A stretch of 42,655 bases of DNA, taken from Actinomycetota bacterium. GTDB taxonomy: Bacteria; Actinomycetota; Acidimicrobiia; Acidimicrobiales; Ilumatobacteraceae. The translations under genes and the position numbers were made by a program. Below the pieces are notes generated by a model. It worked only from the letters and a program-made list of their open reading frames with translations. It did not search any database and had not been told where the DNA came from. The stretch lies in the NCBI GenBank assembly GCA_009704985.1, contig WLDE01000010.1, positions 1 through 42,655 of the forward strand, given 5' to 3'. Below, in pieces: positions 1 to 8,397 of this stretch. How positions within the stretch are numbered: position 1 is the stretch's first letter; each line of letters starts with the position of its first letter.

Positions 1-44
1 GCACCCTGCGGCCCGCCCTGGCCACCATGGGTGGGCGCGAGTAA
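1..44 (+). CDS. 3' end of an upstream gene (partial)
   Basis: Reading from base 3, the frame encodes TLRPALATMGGRE and ends in TAA at 42-44. Only 13 codons are visible, so no family can be assigned. It lies 24 nt before the chain-length/kinase gene on the same strand and is probably its operon partner. Confidence 0.4.
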   Translation, partial: TLRPALATMGGRE

Positions 45-68
45 CCTGCGCCGACTGGACTGGGATCG

Positions 69-1916
69 ATGAGCAACCCCTCGGCTCTGGCCGCCGTTCG
101 TCGCCGCTGGTGGGTGGTCGCCCTCCTGACGGCTGTCGGTGCGGGCCTCGGCGCGCTCCCGGAGCCGGCCACGGTGGAGGAGGAGTCGCTCACCACCACC
201 TACTCGGCCACCCACACCCTGCTGCTCAACAACCAGGAGCTCGCCTACTCCAGCAGCACGGCCATCTCGCCCAGCCAGATCAGACTCTTCGCGCTCAACG
301 GCGAGGTGCCCGAGCGGGTGGCCGAACAGATCGGGTTCGACGGCAGCCGCGCCGAACTGGCCAGCCAGGTGCAGGTCGACTTCGACCAGGAGACCGGCGC
401 GCTCACCTTCTCCACCACGCAGGACACCGCCGAGCAGGCCGTGCTCGTGGCCGACACGTTCGCCGAGGTGACCAACAGCTACCTCACCACCCGCCAGGAC
501 GAGCTCAACGGCAAACGCATCGTGGCCGCCACCACCCGCGTCGACATGCTGCGCGAGAAGGCCAACGAGCTCAGCGCCCAGCTCGCCGCGAACCCCACCG
601 ACGTCGCCGTCGCCGCCGATGCAGACGCCCTCCAGAGCCAGCTGTCGGTCGCCATCCAGCAGCGCGACCAGCTCACCGACACCCCGGCGATCCTGTCGTT
701 CACCACCCTGGCCTCGGCCGAGCCGGTCGCGATCGAGCAGTCGAGCGGGCTCTCCACACCCCGGTCGCGCACCACACGCGGCGCGCTCGGCGGCATCGCC
801 GGCCTGGCCCTCGGACTCGGCGTGGCCGTGGTGCTCGGCCGCCTCGACCGGCGCCTGCGGAGCCCGCAACAGGCCGAGGACGTCACCGGCCTGCGCGCCC
901 GCGTGATCGTCCCGAAGGCCACGGACGACAAGCAGGCCCAGGCGATCGTGATGAGCGGCCGCCACGACTCGCTCTCCGACGCCTACCGCACCCTGCGCAA
1001 CGTCGTCGGATTCGTGCACACCTCGCTGCCCGCCGTGGAGCGCGGCCGCATCGCGCTGATCGTGTCGCCCGGCCCGGGCGAGGGGAAGACCACCCTTGCC
1101 AGCAACCTCGCCGCCACCTTCGCCGAGACCGGCGCGAAGACCATCGCGGTCAACACCGACTTCCGTCGCCCGCAGCTCTCCAACCGGCTCGTCGACACCA
1201 GCTTCGCGCCATCCGCCTACACCCTCGACGACCTCGGCTGGGTGGAGCCCACGCAACTCCTGCGGTCCACCAAGGTGCGGCACCTGTCGCTGCTCGACCT
1301 GGGCGGCCTCGGCCCGCCCGGCGAGCTCGCCCGCGAGACCGCCGCGCTGCTGCCCGCGCTCGCCGAGACCCACGACCAGATCGTGATCGACAGCTCGCCC
1401 GTCACCGCCACCGCCGAGGTGCTCGAGCTGGTGCCGATGGCCGACGTGATCATCGTGGTCGTGCGTCTCAACCGCACGCAGCTGGAGAGCGCGCAGCGGA
1501 CCATCACCATCCTGCGCGACCTCACCACCGCCCCGCTGCTGCTGGTGATCTCCGGCATGAAGCAGGACCGCACCGACTACTACTACGACGACACCGACCG
1601 GCGGAAGAGCGCCAAGCAGGGCGACAACAAGGGCCGCCGTGCGGACACCGCCGGCCGTGGGGCCACCCCGCCCCCGCCGGCACCGCTCGGGCCGACCGGC
1701 GTGGCCCGCCCCACCACTGGCACGCCCTCGGGCGGCATTCCCCGCCCCACCGGGACGCTGCGACCCCCGCTCGACCCGAACGACCCGCTCGCGAAGCTCG
1801 ACGCCATGACTCGCCTCGACGGCACACCGCCTCGCAGCAGCAACCGCGCCGCCGAGCTGAACATCGACGAGATCGACGAGTTCCTCCGCCAGCAGCCACC
1901 GTCCCCGCCGCGGTGA
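69..1916 (+). CDS. Polysaccharide chain-length determinant / BY-type tyrosine autokinase
   Basis: 615 aa fusion of a Wzz-like membrane part and a CpsD/Wzc-like cytoplasmic ATPase. TM1 is about residues 13-31 and TM2 about 238-257, with a periplasmic/extracellular coiled region between them. The ATPase has an intact Walker A (SPGPGEGKTT, K340), a Walker A' (VNTDFRRPQ, about 361-369) and a Walker B (IVIDSSP, about 438-444). A short Tyr cluster (DYYYDD, 503-508) follows, then a Pro/Gly-rich tail. In this family autophosphorylation of the Tyr cluster controls polymer length and export. The ATG at 69 is preceded by GGGATC and follows the upstream stop by 24 nt. A second Wzz/CpsD-like protein at 26062-27459 has lost the P-loop, so this one is likely the active kinase. 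The phosphatase at 9257 is a plausible antagonist (inference). Confidence 0.88.
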   Translation: MSNPSALAAVRRRWWVVALLTAVGAGLGALPEPATVEEESLTTTYSATHTLLLNNQELAYSSSTAISPSQIRLFALNGEVPERVAEQIGFDGSRAELASQVQVDFDQETGALTFSTTQDTAEQAVLVADTFAEVTNSYLTTRQDELNGKRIVAATTRVDMLREKANELSAQLAANPTDVAVAADADALQSQLSVAIQQRDQLTDTPAILSFTTLASAEPVAIEQSSGLSTPRSRTTRGALGGIAGLALGLGVAVVLGRLDRRLRSPQQAEDVTGLRARVIVPKATDDKQAQAIVMSGRHDSLSDAYRTLRNVVGFVHTSLPAVERGRIALIVSPGPGEGKTTLASNLAATFAETGAKTIAVNTDFRRPQLSNRLVDTSFAPSAYTLDDLGWVEPTQLLRSTKVRHLSLLDLGGLGPPGELARETAALLPALAETHDQIVIDSSPVTATAEVLELVPMADVIIVVVRLNRTQLESAQRTITILRDLTTAPLLLVISGMKQDRTDYYYDDTDRRKSAKQGDNKGRRADTAGRGATPPPPAPLGPTGVARPTTGTPSGGIPRPTGTLRPPLDPNDPLAKLDAMTRLDGTPPRSSNRAAELNIDEIDEFLRQQPPSPPR

Positions 1917-1930
1917 CCCAGGTGGACACG

Positions 1931-1975
1931 GTGCCAGCGCGAACGGTGCCAGCGCGAACGGTGCCCGCGCGAACG
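1931..1975. repeat. 15-bp tandem repeat, 3 copies, intergenic
   Basis: Units GTGCCAGCGCGAACG at 1931-1945 and 1946-1960, and a one-base variant at 1961-1975, followed by GTGTCGACG. They fill the 67-bp gap between the kinase stop and the GTG start of the membrane protein. The GTG of each unit is out of frame with that start. Confidence 0.95.
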
Positions 1976-1983
1976 GTGTCGAC

Positions 1984-3363
1984 GTGAGCTCGCGGTTCGC
2001 CTCCGCCGGCGTGGTGGCCGCCGCGATCGCCTACCTCGCCGGCCTCGCCCTGGCGATGAACACCGTCGCCTACGACATCTGGGGCGTGCTCGTGGTGGCG
2101 CCACCGATGACGGTCGTCACCGTGCTCGTGCTGCGCCGGGGCTTCCGCGACGAGCAGGCCGTGCTGGTGCTGCCGTTGCTGGTGGGCTTCGCCGCCAAGT
2201 TCGTCGGCAGCGCCGCCCGCTACTGGATCGCGTTCGACGTGTACGGCGGCAACGCCGACGCCGGTCGCTACCACGCGTTCGGCGTCGGCGTGGCCGGCCG
2301 CTTCTGGAGCGGAGAGGTGAACCCCACCGACCTGATCCCCACCGCCACCGGCACCCAGTTCGTGGAGGAGTTCACCGCCCTCCTCTACTCGCTCGTCGGT
2401 TCCAGCCGGATGGCCGGCTTCGTGCTGTTCGGCTGGTTCGCGTACTTCGGCATCGTGCTGTTCGTGAAGGCCGGGTGCACGGCCGTGCCCGGCCTCGCCC
2501 GACGCCGCTACGCCTGGCTGTGCGCGCTCGCGCCGAGCCTCGTGTACTGGCCGTCGTCGATCGGCAAGGAAGCACTGATGACGTGCTCGCTCGGCATCGC
2601 CACCTACGGCATCGCCCGCATCGTCACCCGCCGCCGCTTCGCCTCATCGATCGCGATCGTGGCCGCCGGCCTGCTCATCGCCGCGCTCATCCGTCCGCAC
2701 ATCGCCGGCGTGTGGCTCGCCGCCACCATGCCCGCCCTGCTCGTCACCCTCGGCGGCTCGCTGCGCGGCGCCACCCGCGGCCAGCGGCGCGGCGCCGAGG
2801 TGATGGCGCTCGTCGCCGTGGTGGCCGTCGCCGGCATGGCCCTCGTGTTCGTGGGCCAGGTGGCGATCCGCTACCTGCAACCGAGCGACGACGAGACCGG
2901 CTCGGTCACCGAGAGCGTCACCTCGATCCTCGACGAGACCCTCCGCCGATCCGACCAGGGTGGCTCCAACTTCGTGCCGCCCACCATCGACGGCCCGCAG
3001 GACTGGCCGTTCGCCGTCGTGCGCACCCTCACCCGACCGCTGCCGCACGAGGCCAGCGGACTGCTGCAACTGCTGTCGGCCGCCGAGATGGCCGTGTTCC
3101 TGGGCCTCTGCCTGCTCGGGTGGCGACGCCTGCTCGCACTCCCCCGGCTCGTGATCACCACCCCGTACCTGGCGTTCGCGGTGTCGATCCTGTTCATGGC
3201 CGGGCTCGCCTACTCCAGCTTCGCCAACCTCGGCATCCTCACCAGGCAGAAGTCGCTGGTGTTCCCGCTGCTGCTGCTCATCCCCTGCCTCCCCGCCGGC
3301 CGCCCACCCCGGGACGAGCCACCTCGCGAAGTCGACGCCGACCGCACCCTCGTCCGCGCCTGA
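1984..3363 (+). CDS. Polytopic membrane protein, possible polysaccharide polymerase
   Basis: 459 aa with about ten hydrophobic segments, beginning at AGVVAAAIAYLAGLALAM. The central PSLVYWPSSIGKEALM stretch resembles the loop of large glycan-polymerase-like membrane proteins (Y-W-x-S-x-x-G-K). A large polar loop follows the later segments (about residues 300-345, around PSDDETGSVTESVT), with more TM helices after it. The start is GTG at 1984, the first start codon in this frame after the tandem repeat. It lies directly downstream of the BY-kinase, which supports a role in surface-polymer assembly. A Wzy-type role is inference only; no diagnostic catalytic residue is visible, and a different membrane transporter or glycosyltransferase-C fold is possible. 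Confidence 0.7.
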   Translation: MSSRFASAGVVAAAIAYLAGLALAMNTVAYDIWGVLVVAPPMTVVTVLVLRRGFRDEQAVLVLPLLVGFAAKFVGSAARYWIAFDVYGGNADAGRYHAFGVGVAGRFWSGEVNPTDLIPTATGTQFVEEFTALLYSLVGSSRMAGFVLFGWFAYFGIVLFVKAGCTAVPGLARRRYAWLCALAPSLVYWPSSIGKEALMTCSLGIATYGIARIVTRRRFASSIAIVAAGLLIAALIRPHIAGVWLAATMPALLVTLGGSLRGATRGQRRGAEVMALVAVVAVAGMALVFVGQVAIRYLQPSDDETGSVTESVTSILDETLRRSDQGGSNFVPPTIDGPQDWPFAVVRTLTRPLPHEASGLLQLLSAAEMAVFLGLCLLGWRRLLALPRLVITTPYLAFAVSILFMAGLAYSSFANLGILTRQKSLVFPLLLLIPCLPAGRPPRDEPPREVDADRTLVRA

Positions 3364-3378
3364 CGCCGCGAGCGCGAT

Positions 3379-3432
3379 CAGCGATGCGGTCGCCACCGCC
3401 GCTCATCGCCCATCGCCCATCGCCCATCGCTG
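3379..3432. terminator. Candidate bidirectional terminator between convergent genes
   Basis: Inverted repeat CAGCGATG (3379-3386) / CATCGCTG (3425-3432). The loop contains CATCGCC tandem copies, each of which can also pair with GCGATG, so the hairpin could form in several registers. It lies between the convergent stops at 3363 and 3438. There is no U-tract, as is common in actinobacteria. Confidence 0.4.
3404..3430. repeat. 7-bp tandem repeat (CATCGCC), about 3.9 copies
   Basis: Copies at 3404, 3411 and 3418, and a truncated one at 3425, in the spacer between two convergent genes. The unit is not a multiple of three, which is consistent with a non-coding position. Confidence 0.95.
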
Positions 3433-3437
3433 GGAGG

Positions 3438-5999
3438 TCAGCCCGGGGTGAAGCCGTTCACGTCGACCACCACGTCGGTCGCCACGTTCGACAGCAGGCA
3501 CACCCTGCCGCCCGCGCCCACCTTCGCGATCACCGCGTTCGGGATCGTCATGCCACGCTCGAAGTTGAGGTTCGAGCTGTTCGGCACCGCCGTGCCGCAC
3601 GGGAACACCGTGAGATAGCCGGAGGCCACCGGGTTCGTCACCGTCACGTTCAGCACCACCGCTGATGCATCCGCCGGCACCGTGCCACGCCCCGTCACCT
3701 GCAGCTCGGTCACCTGCATCGACGACCGCTGCCCGATGCGAGCAGCCACCCTGTCGACCGTGGCACCGTCGGAGCGGGTGTCCATGAGCCGCGCCGGCGT
3801 GAGCGCCGAGTAGCTGGAACCCGCCAGGTGGTACCCGGTCACGTCCACCACGAAGTGCGTGAACCCACTGGTGAACAGGCAGATCGACCCGTTCGTACCG
3901 ATGCGGGACACCACCGCGTTCGAGATGGTGGCCTGATCCCAGAAATTCACGTTCGAGCTGAGCGGCACCGCCTCACCGCACGGGTACACCGTCACGTACC
4001 CGTTGCCGACGGAGCCGGTCACCGTGAGGTTCACCACCACCGACCCGGCGTTCGACGGCACACCACCGCGCCCCGTGACAGGCAGCTCCGTGGAGTACCC
4101 CGCGAGCCGCAGACCACCGCCGGCCGCGAGCCCGTCGAACGTCACGCCGTCGAGACGGCTGTCCATCAACCGCGCCGGCGTGATCGCCACGAACCCCGAC
4201 CGGCTCGGGTGGTAGCCGTTCACGTCCACCACCAGCTGCGCCGGCGTGCTCGTGTAGACGCACACCCCGCCGCCCGCACCGATCTTCGACACCACCGCGT
4301 TCGGCAGGGTGGCACCCGCCCAGTAGTTCAGGCTCGAGCTCAGCGGCATCGTGGTGCCGCACGGGAACACGGTCACGAACCCGTCCGACGGCGCACCCGT
4401 CACCGTCACGTTCAGCACCGCCGCCGACGCATCCACCGGCACGCCGCCACGATCCGCCACCTGCAACTCGGTCACCTGGCCGGCGGTGCGAGCGCCGATG
4501 CCGGCGAACCGGCCGTCGACCGTGGACGCACCCGGCCGCGTGTCCATCAACCGGCCCGGCTCGAGCGGCACGTAGCTGCCCGGCGCCACGTAGGCCATGA
4601 GGTTCGGGGTCCCCGGCGCCACACCGGTCAGCGAGTTCGGCGTCGCGGTGTCACGCAGCCGCTGCAGCACCTGCGCCGGCGTGAGCCACGGCTCGCGCTG
4701 CAGCATCAGCGCCACGATGCCCGCCACGTGCGGCGACGCCATCGACGTCCCGTCGAGCACCGCTGTCGCGACCGTCGACAGGTGGTACGTGGACGTGATG
4801 TCCTCGCCCGGCGCGAACACGTCGACGCACCCACCCTGGTTGGAGAAGCCGGACACGACGCCCAGCCAGTCCGTGGCCCCCACCGACACCACGTTCGGTG
4901 CGCCTGCGGGCGAGTAGCCACAGGCGTCCATGCCCTGGTTGCCCGCCGCCACCACCACCGTCACGCCGTCCTCGATCACGTTGGTCACGAAGGTCTCGAG
5001 CGTGAAGTTGAGCGGACCGGTGATGCTCATGTTCAGCACCGCCGGCTGACCCGGCTGGTGGTGGTTCACCACCCACGTCAGTCCGTTGATCAGGTTGAAC
5101 GTCGAGTGCACCCCGTCGCACGCGCCCGTGCGCACCGGCACGATCGTGACGTTCTTCGCCACGCCGTAGGTGGCGCTGCCGATGGTGCCCGCCACGTGCG
5201 TGCCGTGGCCACGGCAGTCGGTGGTGCCGGTACCGCCCACGAAGCTGACGCCCGGCTGCACCCGGCCGCCGAAGTCCACGTGGTCGCCGCGCACACCCGA
5301 GTCGATCACGTACGCCGTGACACCCGTGCCGTCGGCCGCGACGTCGAACCCACCGTTCAAGCGCCACGAGCGCTGGTCGATGCGGTCGAGCCCCCAGGGC
5401 GCGGACGTCTGCACCGCCTGCTCCTGCACCGCCTGCTCCTGGGCACGCTGCTCGGCCGCCTCCGCCGAGCCCTCGCCGCCCACCGGGGCAGCACCCGCCG
5501 ACCGGGCCGCCGAGGACGCCGCGGTCTCGGGCGAGTCGACGAGCACATTCGGCAGCACGTCCGCCACACCGTCGGTGGCGGCGAGCGCATCGAGCGCTCC
5601 GGCGTCACCGTACACGTGCGCGACCGTGGGGCTGTCGCCCGCCGCGTCGATCACCCCGGCGACCGTGACGCCCGACGACGCGAGCGTCGCGTCCACGGCG
5701 GCACGGCCGACCTGCGGATCGAAGCGCACCAGATGGCCGTCGTGCGGCAGACCGGCGAGCGCTGCCTCGGCCGCTTCGGCCGTCTCCGCCGTCTCCGCCG
5801 TCTCCGCCGTCTCGGCCATCGCGTCACGCGCCGAGCCGTCCTCGACCGCGCCCGTCGAACCATCGGCAACGGCGTCCGCAGGCGCGGGCGCGTCCGCGGC
5901 CACGCGCTGCTGAGCGAGGGTGCTGCACAGCAGGGCCAGCACCACGCCGCCCGTCGTCGCCAGAGCACGACGTCGACCCGCCTGCCTGCGAACACCCAT
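3438..5999 (-). CDS. Secreted S8 family serine peptidase (subtilase) with three C-terminal repeats
   Basis: 853 aa. The N-terminus is a signal peptide (basic RRQAGRRR, then a hydrophobic stretch to about residue 35). Next comes an Ala/Glu-rich region with (AET)4 at about 62-73, then a propeptide-like region (about 80-155). The proteinase K/subtilisin-type domain has the triad D233 (VIDSG), H265 (RGHGTH) and S419 (GTSMASPH), with oxyanion N354 (AAGNQG). Three homologous modules of about 120 aa follow (about 479-597, 602-725, 730-851), each running from ARLMDTR/LMDSR through GGVP..A..VVLNVTVT and VFPCG to VVDVNGY or similar. The ATG at 5999 has a strong ribosome site, GGAGG, 6 nt upstream. It is monocistronic, convergent with the membrane protein and divergent from the epimerase. 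The modules probably mediate surface or glycan attachment (inference); a diverged single copy occurs in the protein at 7717. Confidence 0.93.
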   Translation of the reverse strand: MGVRRQAGRRRALATTGGVVLALLCSTLAQQRVAADAPAPADAVADGSTGAVEDGSARDAMAETAETAETAETAEAAEAALAGLPHDGHLVRFDPQVGRAAVDATLASSGVTVAGVIDAAGDSPTVAHVYGDAGALDALAATDGVADVLPNVLVDSPETAASSAARSAGAAPVGGEGSAEAAEQRAQEQAVQEQAVQTSAPWGLDRIDQRSWRLNGGFDVAADGTGVTAYVIDSGVRGDHVDFGGRVQPGVSFVGGTGTTDCRGHGTHVAGTIGSATYGVAKNVTIVPVRTGACDGVHSTFNLINGLTWVVNHHQPGQPAVLNMSITGPLNFTLETFVTNVIEDGVTVVVAAGNQGMDACGYSPAGAPNVVSVGATDWLGVVSGFSNQGGCVDVFAPGEDITSTYHLSTVATAVLDGTSMASPHVAGIVALMLQREPWLTPAQVLQRLRDTATPNSLTGVAPGTPNLMAYVAPGSYVPLEPGRLMDTRPGASTVDGRFAGIGARTAGQVTELQVADRGGVPVDASAAVLNVTVTGAPSDGFVTVFPCGTTMPLSSSLNYWAGATLPNAVVSKIGAGGGVCVYTSTPAQLVVDVNGYHPSRSGFVAITPARLMDSRLDGVTFDGLAAGGGLRLAGYSTELPVTGRGGVPSNAGSVVVNLTVTGSVGNGYVTVYPCGEAVPLSSNVNFWDQATISNAVVSRIGTNGSICLFTSGFTHFVVDVTGYHLAGSSYSALTPARLMDTRSDGATVDRVAARIGQRSSMQVTELQVTGRGTVPADASAVVLNVTVTNPVASGYLTVFPCGTAVPNSSNLNFERGMTIPNAVIAKVGAGGRVCLLSNVATDVVVDVNGFTPG
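5410..5439. repeat. 15-bp tandem repeat, 2 copies, in-frame (QEQAV)
   Basis: Units at 5410-5424 and 5425-5439 encode the QEQAVQEQAVQ linker just before the subtilase catalytic domain. Confidence 0.9.
5779..5814. repeat. 9-bp tandem repeat, 4 copies, in-frame (AET)
   Basis: Unit GCCGTCTCC (the last copy differs by one base) encodes the (AET)4 tract in the subtilase pro-region; a further imperfect copy lies at 5770-5778. Confidence 0.92.
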
Positions 6000-6244
6000 C
6001 TCGAACCTCCGCCCCTTCCCGGACGCCGCGTTCCCGAGCGACCATCATCCCTCCAACGGGTGTGGCCCTGACAAGCACCCATTCTCACCGATGCGAACAC
6101 ACCGCGTGCATCGCCCCACGATGTGCGCGAACCCCCAGCACGACGGCCCGGGTCCCCGCCAAGCCTTGACGCGAGTCACTGGGCCGGACGGCCCACACGC
6201 CGACGGCCCGGACCGGCACACGTTCCCGATCCGACGTCGCGACC

Positions 6245-6250
6245 TAGCCT
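6245..6250 (+). promoter_or_regulatory. -10 box (TAGCCT) for a leaderless mRNA
   Basis: TAGCCT ends 7 nt before the ATG at 6258, so transcription would start at or next to the start codon. No ribosome-binding site is present. The 258-bp gap shared with the divergent subtilase holds no gene. Confidence 0.65.
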
Positions 6251-6257
6251 GCAGCCC

Positions 6258-7238
6258 ATGACCAGCACCCCCGCGCCACGACGCGTCACCGTCACCGGCG
6301 GTGCCGGCTTCATCGGCGGCAACCTGTGCCGGGCACTGCTCGCCGCCGGCTGCGAGGTCACGGTCCTCGACGACCTCTCCACCGGCGACCGCCGCAACCT
6401 CCTCGACGGCACCGGCCCCGGCACGGCCGAACCACGTCCGATCGACGTCCGCGTCGTGGAGGGCACGATCCTCGACGACGCTGCGCTCGACGACGCCATC
6501 GCCGGCGCCGACACCGTGGTGCACCTCGCCGCACTCGGCAGCGTGCCCCGCAGCGTGGCCGACCCGCTCGCCTCCCACCACGCCAACGCCACCGGCACGC
6601 TCATGGTGCTCGAGGCCGCCCGCCGCCACGGCGGCCTGCACACGATCGTCGCGTCGAGCTCGTCGGTGTACGGCAGCAACCCGATCCTGCCCAAGCACGA
6701 GGAGCTCGCCACCCGCCCGCTCTCGCCGTACGCGGGCAGCAAGCTCGTCACCGAGGGCTACACCCTCGCCTGGGGCACCAGCTACGGCATGCCCACGCTC
6801 GCGTTCCGGTTCTTCAACGTGTTCGGCCCGCTGCAACCGGCCGGCCACGCCTACGCCGCCGTGCTGCCCTCGTTCGTGCACGCCGCCCTCACCGGCACCC
6901 CGCTCACCGTGCACGGCGACGGCACCCAGAGCCGCGACTTCACCTACGTCGGCACCGTGGTCGCCGCGATCACCGACGCCGTGCTGCGCCGCGTGTCGAG
7001 CCCCGGCCCGGTGAACCTCGCGTTCGGCACCCGCGTCACCCTCCTCGACGCCATCGCCGAGCTGGAGGCGATCCTCGGCCACACCGTCGAGCGCGTGCAC
7101 ACCCCCAACCGCGCCGGCGACGTCCCCCACAGCCAGGCCGACACCACCCGCCTCGGCGAGCTGTTCCCCGGCATCACCCCGACCCCCTTCGCCGAGGGCC
7201 TCCGCGCCACCGTCGACTGGATGCGCACCACCCTCTGA
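6258..7238 (+). CDS. NAD-dependent epimerase/dehydratase (UDP-sugar 4-epimerase type)
   Basis: 326 aa extended short-chain dehydrogenase. Rossmann motif GGAGFIGG at about residues 12-19, acidic-loop VLDDLSTGDRRN (DD at the end of beta-2) for NAD binding, ASSSSVYG (catalytic Ser/Thr region), the YxxxK pair in SPYAGSK, and FNVFGP downstream. Enzymes of this group act on nucleotide-sugars such as UDP-glucose or UDP-GlcNAc in the cytosol; the substrate cannot be read from the sequence. The frame is open from 6123, but ATG 6258 is chosen because TAGCCT sits 7 nt upstream and the Rossmann fold begins immediately after it. It probably supplies an activated sugar to the surrounding polysaccharide locus. 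Confidence 0.88.
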   Translation: MTSTPAPRRVTVTGGAGFIGGNLCRALLAAGCEVTVLDDLSTGDRRNLLDGTGPGTAEPRPIDVRVVEGTILDDAALDDAIAGADTVVHLAALGSVPRSVADPLASHHANATGTLMVLEAARRHGGLHTIVASSSSVYGSNPILPKHEELATRPLSPYAGSKLVTEGYTLAWGTSYGMPTLAFRFFNVFGPLQPAGHAYAAVLPSFVHAALTGTPLTVHGDGTQSRDFTYVGTVVAAITDAVLRRVSSPGPVNLAFGTRVTLLDAIAELEAILGHTVERVHTPNRAGDVPHSQADTTRLGELFPGITPTPFAEGLRATVDWMRTTL

Positions 7239-7716
7239 CCCCGGCGCGCCCGCCCCGCGCACCTTCTGTGTCACCACACGGAACGTGCGTGCCCTCTGTG
7301 CGGTCACGCAGAACCCGGCCGCACCCGACGGCGTTGCCGAACCACCCGCGCACCGGTCGACTCCGCCGCGTGACGCCATCCCGCCGCGCCGCCGCGGCCG
7401 CGGATGGTCAGCTCCCTCCGGAGCTTCGAGGCCGAGACCCGAGCGGCATCCCGATCGAGCCCTTCCTGGCGCTCTCCCAGCTCCTCGACGAGGCCGGCGA
7501 ACGCCGACGACCGCAGACGCTCATCCGTGTCGACGTCCACCTCCCGGGCACGCCCGTGGTGGCGGAGACGCTCGCCCGACGACGTGGTGGCCGACGTGCG
7601 GGAGGCGCTCGGACGGGTCCGGTGAGAACGGGTCGTCTGTCCCTCCCGGGCGGCGGTGAGCCCGGCCTAGTGTCGAGGTGTCGCCCGCGGTGGGCAGCAC
7701 GTCTCGGGAGGGCCAC
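7239..7716. other. Intergenic region, 478 bp, with one possible broken gene
   Basis: Between the epimerase stop and the secreted protein start. It contains the candidate frameshifted ORF at 7370-7625. TAGTGT at 7668-7673 could be a -10 box for the gene at 7717, giving a leader of about 37 nt. Nothing else recognisable was seen. Confidence 0.5.
7370..7625 (+). pseudogene. Possible frameshifted small CDS, function unknown
   Basis: From GTG 7370 the frame gives VTPSRRAAAAADGQLPP and continues with strongly G/C-ending codons through PIEPFLALSQLLDE and LIRVDVHLPGTPVVAETLA (to about 7575). It then decays into Arg/Gly-rich sequence. At the same point a neighbouring frame becomes protein-like (DDVVADVREALGRVR) and stops at TGA 7623-7625. 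One indel near CGCCCGACGACG (about 7574-7585) would join the two into a protein of about 85 aa. It could be a decayed gene, a sequencing error or chance in a GC-rich spacer. An opposite-strand frame (7304-7540) has weaker third-position bias. Confidence 0.3.
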
Positions 7717-8397
7717 ATGGACACCACCAGCACGGACACGACCAGCACTCGCCGGGCCATCGCACGACGGGCCATCGCACGACGGATCGCCACGGCCGTC
7801 GGGCTCGCCGCAGCGTTCGCGATCGGCGTCACCGTGCCGTCCGGCGCGGCACCGTCGACGGACGGCACGTCGACCGCGGCGATCACCGAACGCGGCGACA
7901 CACTGCTCGCCGCCCGCGGCGTGCAGAAGCGCAGCGGCGACCTCGAGGGAACAGAGCGTCTCGAGCGCACGGAGGCGCCGGCGCAGACCGAGGGCATCGC
8001 CGGCGGCTTCGTGTTCGTGGCGATCACGCCGTACCGCACGCTCGACAGCCGCAACTACGTCGACGGCTTCATGTTCGGCGGCGACGAGGTGGTGTTCTCC
8101 GTCCTCGTCGACGAGTTCAACGTGCCGCGCATCCCGAGCACGGCAGTGGCGGTGACCTACAACCTCACCGTCGACGGCACCGTCGGCGCCGGGTTCTGCG
8201 CCGCCTTCCCCGGCCCGGCGCTGTGGCCGGGCAACTCGTCGATCAACTGGACCGGCTCGCGCCAGACGATCGCCAACGGCGGTGTGGCCGGCATCGGACG
8301 GCTCGACGAGGACGGCCAGATCTCGATCTACTGCGGTCCCACGAGCCGCTCGATCGGCACCGACTTCATCCTCGACATCACCGGCTACTACTTCTGA
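7717..8397 (+). CDS. Small secreted protein with one subtilase-tail-like module
   Basis: 226 aa. The N-terminus is a signal peptide: a basic RRAIARRAIARR stretch then ATAVGLAAAFAIGVTVPSGA, with probable cleavage after the Ala residues. The body (about residues 100-226) runs FVAITPYRTLDSR, PSTAVAVTYNLTVDG, a Cys-containing FCAAFPGP, then GGVAGIG and DFILDITGYYF. This is a diverged version of the module repeated three times at the subtilase C-terminus (3438-5999). ATG 7717 is chosen because GGGAGGG lies 4 nt upstream; an in-frame GTG at 7678 lacks such a site. The last 10 bases overlap the 3' end of the convergent membrane protein gene. Function unknown, likely extracellular. Confidence 0.78.
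   Translation: MDTTSTDTTSTRRAIARRAIARRIATAVGLAAAFAIGVTVPSGAAPSTDGTSTAAITERGDTLLAARGVQKRSGDLEGTERLERTEAPAQTEGIAGGFVFVAITPYRTLDSRNYVDGFMFGGDEVVFSVLVDEFNVPRIPSTAVAVTYNLTVDGTVGAGFCAAFPGPALWPGNSSINWTGSRQTIANGGVAGIGRLDEDGQISIYCGPTSRSIGTDFILDITGYYF
7750..7779. repeat. 15-bp tandem repeat, 2 copies, in-frame (RRAIA)
   Basis: Units at 7750-7764 and 7765-7779, differing by one base, followed by a partial copy. They encode RRAIARRAIARRIA, the basic n-region of the signal peptide. Confidence 0.85.

Noticed and set aside
3828..6071. Long + strand frame opposite the subtilase
   Set aside because: Its composition is Arg/His-rich with no domains, while the opposite strand has a full catalytic triad and three repeats.
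7304..7540. Minus strand 78-codon frame
   Set aside because: It has a possible GGGAGG site but weaker third-position G/C than the overlapping + frame and no recognisable domain.
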